A DNA stretch of 11,694 nt from Synura sp. LO234KE. Taxonomy: Eukaryota > Sar > Synurophyceae > Synurales > Mallomonadaceae. Under the pieces are notes generated by a model. The model was given only the letters and a program-made list of their open reading frames with translations, did no database searches and was not told where the DNA came from. Within the stretch, counting starts at the first letter, position 1. Every line of letters starts with the position of its first letter. The stretch is taken from NCBI GenBank assembly GCA_015143735.1, contig VKHC01000482.1, positions 1 to 11,694 on the forward strand. Reading direction: 5' to 3'. Below, piece after piece: positions 7,310 through 11,694 of this stretch. Position numbers and translations under genes: made by a program.

Positions 7310-8609
7310 ATGTCAATTAGGAATGATTGTGAGATGTGCTCTAAATGCAACAAAATTATTCCAAACCAAAATCGCCTTCTGCATGATATTCGATGTATTG
7401 GTTCTCAACCACTCAGTGTGCCGTTGAAATGGAATTGCGGTACCTGTACACTGGAAAATGACATCTGTTCGACATTCTGCCTAGCATGTGGCTCAGAAAA
7501 GGTAAATTTACACGAAGAGTGGCCTAGGCCGCCAAAATCCGAAGCATACGTCTCTTTAACAGGAGATAACGTTCCTTCAACCGAGTCTACCTTTTTCGAG
7601 GTAGATGATGATGTAGGCTGGTATTGTGATAACTGTAAATCAATTAATACGATGGGGAGCTTTTCGTGTGGTTATTGCACTAAATCTATTGTTGACCTAA
7701 TGGATGTAAATGAATCAGGATTATCATCACCTCCTTCCCTGTCGACGTCAACTTCAAGTCCGAGTCATCCTCGGCGAATCAGAAGCAACAGTTCCCCATT
7801 AATTGAGGTGTCTTCCTGGCGAAATCGTTTGGAACCTGGTACTTCGTCCTCCTTTGACGACGATAGCGTTGGTTGGCTTTGCGATGACTGCAAAGTCATT
7901 AACAAAGTTGAGAGTCAAGTATGCGACTGTTGCTTGAAAAGTCTGGTTGATCAAATGAGTGTATTTGAGAGTAATTCACCTCTCCGTCCGCAGCAGCGCA
8001 ATCGTGCACACATAAATAATCAGAGTCTTCATAGTGCGCGCATAAATAATAAGAATCTTCATGGCACAAGTCGCCTGCAGTCTTCATCCCATCAGATGGC
8101 AAACCGGAGAAGGATAAATGGTGCTGATCAGGATGCTGTATTGCCTCCCCCCTTCTTGACGTTCGCGTCGGACCAAGCTTATAGCAGACAGCATTATGTT
8201 CCAAGAGGCTCCAGAGAGAGACGAATGCCCTATGATCAGGCGCCGAGAACTAACCTCAACAGAATAGACAGCGTGGACGTGGACTCCATGTCTTACGAGG
8301 AGCTCTTAGAGCGGTTCGTAGCTCCAATGATGTAAGGGTCTAACCTGACTGATACCTGCCTTGTCCAGATTCGGAACGGGGGCGGAAATGAAATCTGCCC
8401 CGGAGTCGGCTGTCTCGTCCCTCCCAACACGTGTCTACTCTTCTTCAGGCGCTAGAGAGGATTGCGCCGTCTGCCTGGAGCCCTTTATCTGCAATCAGGA
8501 TGTGAAGACTTTGCCGTGCTTTCATTTCTTCCACTCACCCTGCGCAGACCGATGGTTTCAGGAAGGGAGTACATGTCCCGTTTGCCTGGTTAGTATAGTC
8601 GGATCTTAG
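7310..8609 (+). CDS. RING-H2 protein with C2HC and three RanBP2-type zinc fingers
   Basis: The gene reads join(7310..8313,8369..8609), 414 residues; probable E3 ubiquitin ligase. Five zinc modules are visible. First, C10-C13-H25-C29 (C-x2-C-x11-H-x3-C), the spacing of UBZ-type ubiquitin-binding or related C2HC fingers. Then three RanBP2-type fingers, each W-x-C-x2-C-x10-C-x2-C: C43/46/57/60, C106/109/120/123 and C191/194/205/208. Last, a textbook RING-H2 at the C terminus with C367, C370, C385, H387, H390, C393, C404, C407 and Trp397, suited to binding an E2 enzyme. Between fingers and RING lie about 110 Ser/Asn/Arg-rich, probably disordered residues, then an acidic YEELLERF segment just before the exon junction. 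Fingers 2 and 3 lie in a duplicated unit. The start is the first ATG of an open frame in an AT-rich leader. RanBP2/NZF and UBZ fingers often bind ubiquitin or RNA; which applies is not shown. Confidence 0.85.
8006..8065 (+). repeat. In-frame 30-bp tandem duplication in the RING gene
   Basis: Units 8006-8035 and 8036-8065 match at 24 of 30 positions. They encode two 10-residue repeats sharing I-N-N-x-x-L-H. They lie in the linker between the third RanBP2-type finger and the RING, where length can probably vary freely. Confidence 0.75.
8314..8368 (+). other. 55-nt intron in the RING gene with an unusual donor
   Basis: An intron is required because exon 1 stops at 8333-8335 while the RING lies in another frame. 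The acceptor CCAG at 8365-8368 is preceded by CTAACCTGACTGA, which offers branch-point-like sequence. The donor I prefer is GTTCGT at 8314, giving a continuous E-R-F-G-T-G. A better consensus, GTAAGG, occurs 18 bases downstream at 8332 but would leave a 37-nt intron and insert six residues. Both keep frame. Confidence 0.65.
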
Positions 8610-8997
8610 CGCCTGATTCCCGCCCGTCTTGTAGCGTGCGATTGTTTTTCCTCAGTATCATGAGTTAGGGACGTGTGTGAATGCTGAAGGTGATCCTGGG
8701 CGCGTTCGTCTTGGGTAGCGGTGTACTAACGCTTTTATGACACTGCAGGATGCACGGTAGCACCGTCGGTGTACCTCTCGCCTAATCCATCCGTTTTCTG
8801 TATTTGTCATTTTTAAGTCAGATTAATTAGAATTCTTACTTCCCCCCCACTCGTTTACACCGGATCTTCTATTATAGTCAGTAGGTGGCGGTTTTTTTTG
8901 TGGTGACTTATCGTCAAAACTACCATCTTATTTGTAACTACTTGGTCGTGTTGGGAAAAGATCGCTGCAATCTATATAATAATTACCTTGTTATGAT

Positions 8998-9325
8998 CAG
9001 TTTTGAAAAATGTTTTGTGCGACAGTGCCATAACATATCTAGTACTTTAGTACTCGGCTTCTTCGCCTTAAGGCCTCTAGGTCACAGTTATCTATGCCTT
9101 CACAGGCGCAGGCGACACTGCTCCCGCCTTTTGCCGGCGCTTTCAAAAAAATATAAACGCCCGTAGAAAATCGGCTGTCTTCATCTACCAAAAATAACTA
9201 CCGTGAGGAGGAAAGGGACTCCAGAGTGCTCCTGAAGGATTCTTGTGAACAAGGGTAGCCAACTCAATCCAGATCGGGACTATATACTTAATATTTCAGA
9301 AAACAATTTTCAGGCGAATTTCGAA
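8998..9325 (+). repeat. Repeat block R2 (copy 2 of the dispersed element)
   Basis: Counterpart of R1 (3545-3895), sharing the 21-bp core (9106-9126) and the order of all flanking shared words, ending with CCAACTCAATCC at 9259-9270 and CGAATTTCG near 9320. It lacks the 20-bp hairpin-forming segment present at 3611-3630; its sequence there reads TTCTTCGCC. Confidence 0.65.
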
Positions 9326-9815
9326 GTACAGCACCTCGTCTCGAACTTTCGCGTTTGGGGAATCTGTTGAAGCTGCGAAGCCTCTTGAAATTTATCATGC
9401 TGTGGTTTAATCCGCACCAGCTCATTGGTGTTGACTGAAACGTAGAACGTCCAAATGATTATGAGAAAGTTGTATGTTTGGAGCGGCAAAGTAATTGTCA
9501 TTTCAAAATGATATGTGAGGTACCTCAAAAGATAGCAGGCAAATAATGGGAAAGCTCATCTGGTGGGAATGGGGAACGATGAACAGCGATTTTGTCGCAA
9601 TTCCGATATCTCGCCAGAAATGTGTATCAGGTCATCTTAATGGATAGCGGAGAGCTCGCGCTTTTGGAGAAGCACTTTTGTCTTCTTCAAGTTAAAGATG
9701 CTATGCCGCTTGGGTAATCCCAGCAATACGATGCTCATCAAATCCTCCCGACAAAGTCTATTATGTTCTTCAAGAATAGCGTGCCACTTCTTTCCAGTGA
9801 ATTCGATAAGACTCG

Positions 9816-9955
9816 CTTTGCAGGAGGAGTGGCATCAACTAATTGTGCTCAACTAATTGTGACCGGAGATGGTGCATTCGTCCCCTCTACCTCCTCGTTG
9901 GGGACGTCGTGGCATTCTAACATAGGCACTCCACGGGGCTTGCCATTTGGTACCT
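9816..9955 (+). repeat. Repeat block S2 (copy 2)
   Basis: Counterpart of S1 (5241-5480). The CGTCCCC/GGGGACG hairpin is kept at 9879-9885 and 9900-9906, and ACGGGGCTTGC followed by TTGGTAC lies at 9933-9953. It is shorter than S1, without the outer hairpin arms. R2 to S2 repeats the order and orientation of R1 to S1 at a closer distance. Confidence 0.55.
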
Positions 9956-10448
9956 AGGACAGTTGTTCTTTTGGTGGGGCTACAGGTTTTTCATCATTTT
10001 CATTTGTGATTGTTTTTTTGATTTTTCTACTAACCCCATTAATTTACTATCAAGACTTTCGGCAACCTCGTGATGATCAAGCACATACATATTGGGACTT
10101 CGTAACTATCATGCCCTCACTCAACACGCATTCCTCTTGTGGTTGCCGGTGTTTTGGCTCTTAAGAATCCGTCGTTCTTACCGAGGTAAGTACACCCTTC
10201 AATGTCACTAATAGGGGGCCAGTTGGTGTATTCGCCACCTCACCGAAATCAAAATACCTAGTCTCCAGAGAACCCAATAACTGCACCTACTGATAGAAAT
10301 CATGCTATTCTCCGAATTAAAGGATTAATTTCTGGAGTTTGAATTTTGATATATTTCACAACAAGAGAACGTGTGCACCCCACAACACCTGCTTACTACC
10401 AAGCGCAATTTCATGGTTGTGGCCAGAATCGGATCATAAAGAACATAA

Positions 10449-10729
10449 AAACGCACTTGCTATGCCGTCTACGTTGTCGCAGTCGTGCGCCGCCTCACCG
10501 TCCTTATCGAGGATCCAGGTGATTTTCTCTCTGTCCTATCTCCAGCGGGCGTAGAGGAGGGAACACCACCTACCCTCGACGAGCTGCCCTTGGGAGATCT
10601 TCGCCGCTTCTGCACCGATTCTCCAACTGCATCTACGACGACACCTTCAACCGTCGGGGAATTCGTCTTCGCGATCACCGCACTTCTCAATCGCTTGCTG
10701 CGAATATGTGCGAATCTGGCGTTGTCGTG
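10449..10729 (+). CDS. Possible internal exon, unknown product
   Basis: The frame is open from 10449 (after TAA) and its stop at 10731-10733 lies inside a perfect-looking 5' splice site, G|GTAAGT at 10729-10735. CAG at 10480-10482 after a pyrimidine-rich stretch could be the acceptor. Codon choice is even and C-rich at third positions. It encodes an acidic/Pro/Thr segment and ends with a hydrophobic helix-like run (FVFAITALLNRLLRICANLA). No family recognised. The antisense strand is also open over the same bases (10771 to 10469) with a Lys/Arg/Ser-rich product starting at TTG, so the coding strand is not certain. Confidence 0.3.
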
Positions 10730-10896
10730 GTAAGTCATATAGTACGAATCAATCCGCCTCTGAGAGTGCAAGGATAGAGTGAGTTACACTGCGGGGAATA
10801 AAGTGCAGTGTCTTACTTGGATGCTGTGATTTGATTCAGAAAACTTGTTCAACACTGCGCATATCTTATTATCGATCTAAGGAAAAGTAGAGGTTA

Positions 10897-10930
10897 AGGA
10901 GGACACAGCGCGGAGGAGGACACGGCGCGG
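10897..10930. repeat. Two 17-bp tandem repeats
   Basis: AGGAGGACACAGCGCGG (10897-10913) is followed directly by AGGAGGACACGGCGCGG (10914-10930), differing at one base. They lie just beyond the stop codon of the minus-strand gene at 10943. Confidence 0.8.
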
Positions 10931-10942
10931 TTATGCGATCGA

Positions 10943-11693
10943 TTAGACTATTCCCCATGAGCATCCAACGCGTGCTCGGCATCTTGCGTCAATTATCGAT
11001 ATCCATACCTCGATGTCAGTGAGCCCTAAGCGCTCACTACAGTACTCCCGCAACGGCGAGTTAGCCGGCAAGGACCCTTCGCCAGCCTTCGCCACATGCC
11101 GAGACACGGACATTCTACTCAGGTGCTCCGCTCCGTACTCTCCTCCGGTCCTGCCATTCGTTATATCGCTGCTCAGGGGAACCCGAGGGACCTTCCACAG
11201 AAAAGGCTTCGAGTCGTAGATCGCCGCCGGCAACAGGTAGGCTCTGGCCACCTTCTCGTCTGGGAAGCAGTCCTCCGTGACCCATCGAGACCGGACTCCT
11301 CGATGACGGCGACTGAACTCCGACTGCGCGGAACACAACGAAAGTCAAACGAGACGCGGACGCAGTTGTGGAGGTGGATGGACCGACCCTCCTACCAGCT
11401 TATCGGCCTGAGTCTTTAGGAACAGCTCAGACTCCACTTCGTCTGCAGGGTACTCCTCGTAAATCTTCGAGCGAACCCTCGTGGACGCGTCCCCTGCGTC
11501 CCTCGCCACTTCCTCTTTATCGGAAGACGAGCCTAATGCGCTATCATCGCAACCACTGGAGCTCGATTCACTGCCCTCCTGATCACAAGGATCATCGCCA
11601 CTCACTCCTGCCTCTCCCACGATGCGTTGTGGTCTTTTGTTACCGCGCTCCCCCGCCCCCCTAGGCTTACTCCCCGACTCTGTACCAGTACCA
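10943..11693 (-). CDS. Unrecognised gene, 3' part, entering from the right edge
   Basis: The minus strand is open in one frame from the window edge to TAA at 10943-10945, except for a single TGA at 11345-11347. Codon use on both sides of the TGA looks coding and GC-rich at third positions. The upstream part is Gly/Ser/acidic with a basic RGNKRPQR patch, then a more structured KIYEEYPADEVESELFLKTQ segment; the downstream part contains EDCFPDEKVARAYLLPAAIYD and is probably globular. A 72-nt intron (11324-11395) would remove the TGA and keep the frame. Otherwise it is a gene with one nonsense mutation. No known domain is visible. The 5' end is outside the window, so the start is unknown. Confidence 0.5.
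11324..11395 (-). other. Candidate 72-nt intron containing the in-frame TGA
   Basis: On the minus strand GTAGGA at 11395 is a possible donor and TTCCGCGCAG ending at 11324 a possible acceptor, preceded by TTTGACTTTCGTTG, which has a branch-like TTGAC and a pyrimidine-rich tract. The length is a multiple of three, so splicing joins Lys-Leu to Ser-Glu-Phe in frame. The donor is only a fair match to consensus. Confidence 0.45.
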
Positions 11694-11694
11694 T

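Larger units (their letters stand above)
8610..10448. other. Interval with repeat blocks R2 and S2, no supportable gene
   Basis: Apart from R2 and S2, I find no convincing gene. The ATG frame at 9763-9957 covers S2 but ends soon after it. A minus-strand frame at 9310-9528 has no recognisable content. TCAACTAATTGTG occurs twice with a 14-base period at 9835-9861. 9960-10440 is AT-rich and featureless to my reading. Confidence 0.45.

Noticed and set aside
7899-8204. Minus-strand open frame of 101 codons
   Set aside because: Shadow of the RING gene, whose zinc-finger motifs fix the coding strand.

Overview
The window is eukaryotic nuclear DNA. Two genes read well only if short GT-AG introns are removed, and one carries RanBP2-type zinc fingers plus a RING-H2 domain, a combination known from eukaryotes. 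There are no Shine-Dalgarno sites, operons, rRNA, tRNA or CRISPR arrays that I can see. A eukaryotic member of the bacterial-type RsuA/RluB pseudouridine synthases with an N-terminal hydrophobic leader points to an organelle-targeted enzyme, so a plastid-bearing alga or similar protist is a reasonable guess. The sequence does not fix the lineage.

Layout. 1-1294 is AT-rich with no gene I can support. 1295-1762 (minus) holds an unrecognised, coding-looking open frame. It lies between two halves of a perfect 16-bp inverted repeat (1066-1081 and 2518-2533). 3069-3446 (minus) and 4349-5049 (plus) are two diverged, broken copies of one unknown coding family. Around them lie repeat blocks R1 (3545-3895) and S1 (5241-5480), with two long hairpins between R1 and the second coding fragment. 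6073-7117 (minus) is the pseudouridine synthase gene, with two exons. 7310-8609 (plus) is the RING/zinc-finger gene, also with two exons, and is divergently transcribed from a 192-bp shared spacer. The repeat blocks recur as R2 (8998-9325) and S2 (9816-9955), in the same order and orientation, so the two intact genes sit on an island between two decayed copies of one element. At the right end are a possible plus-strand exon (10449-10729), a 17-bp tandem repeat, and the 3' part of an unrecognised minus-strand gene that runs off the window (10943-11693).

How the genes work together: the divergent pair may share a promoter, but their products (an RNA-modifying enzyme and a probable ubiquitin ligase) suggest no common pathway. 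The rest looks like transposon-littered sequence with low gene density. The least explained items are the unknown repeat-associated coding family, the duplicated R/S element, the long hairpin at 3905-3972, and the odd 5' splice site in the RING gene.
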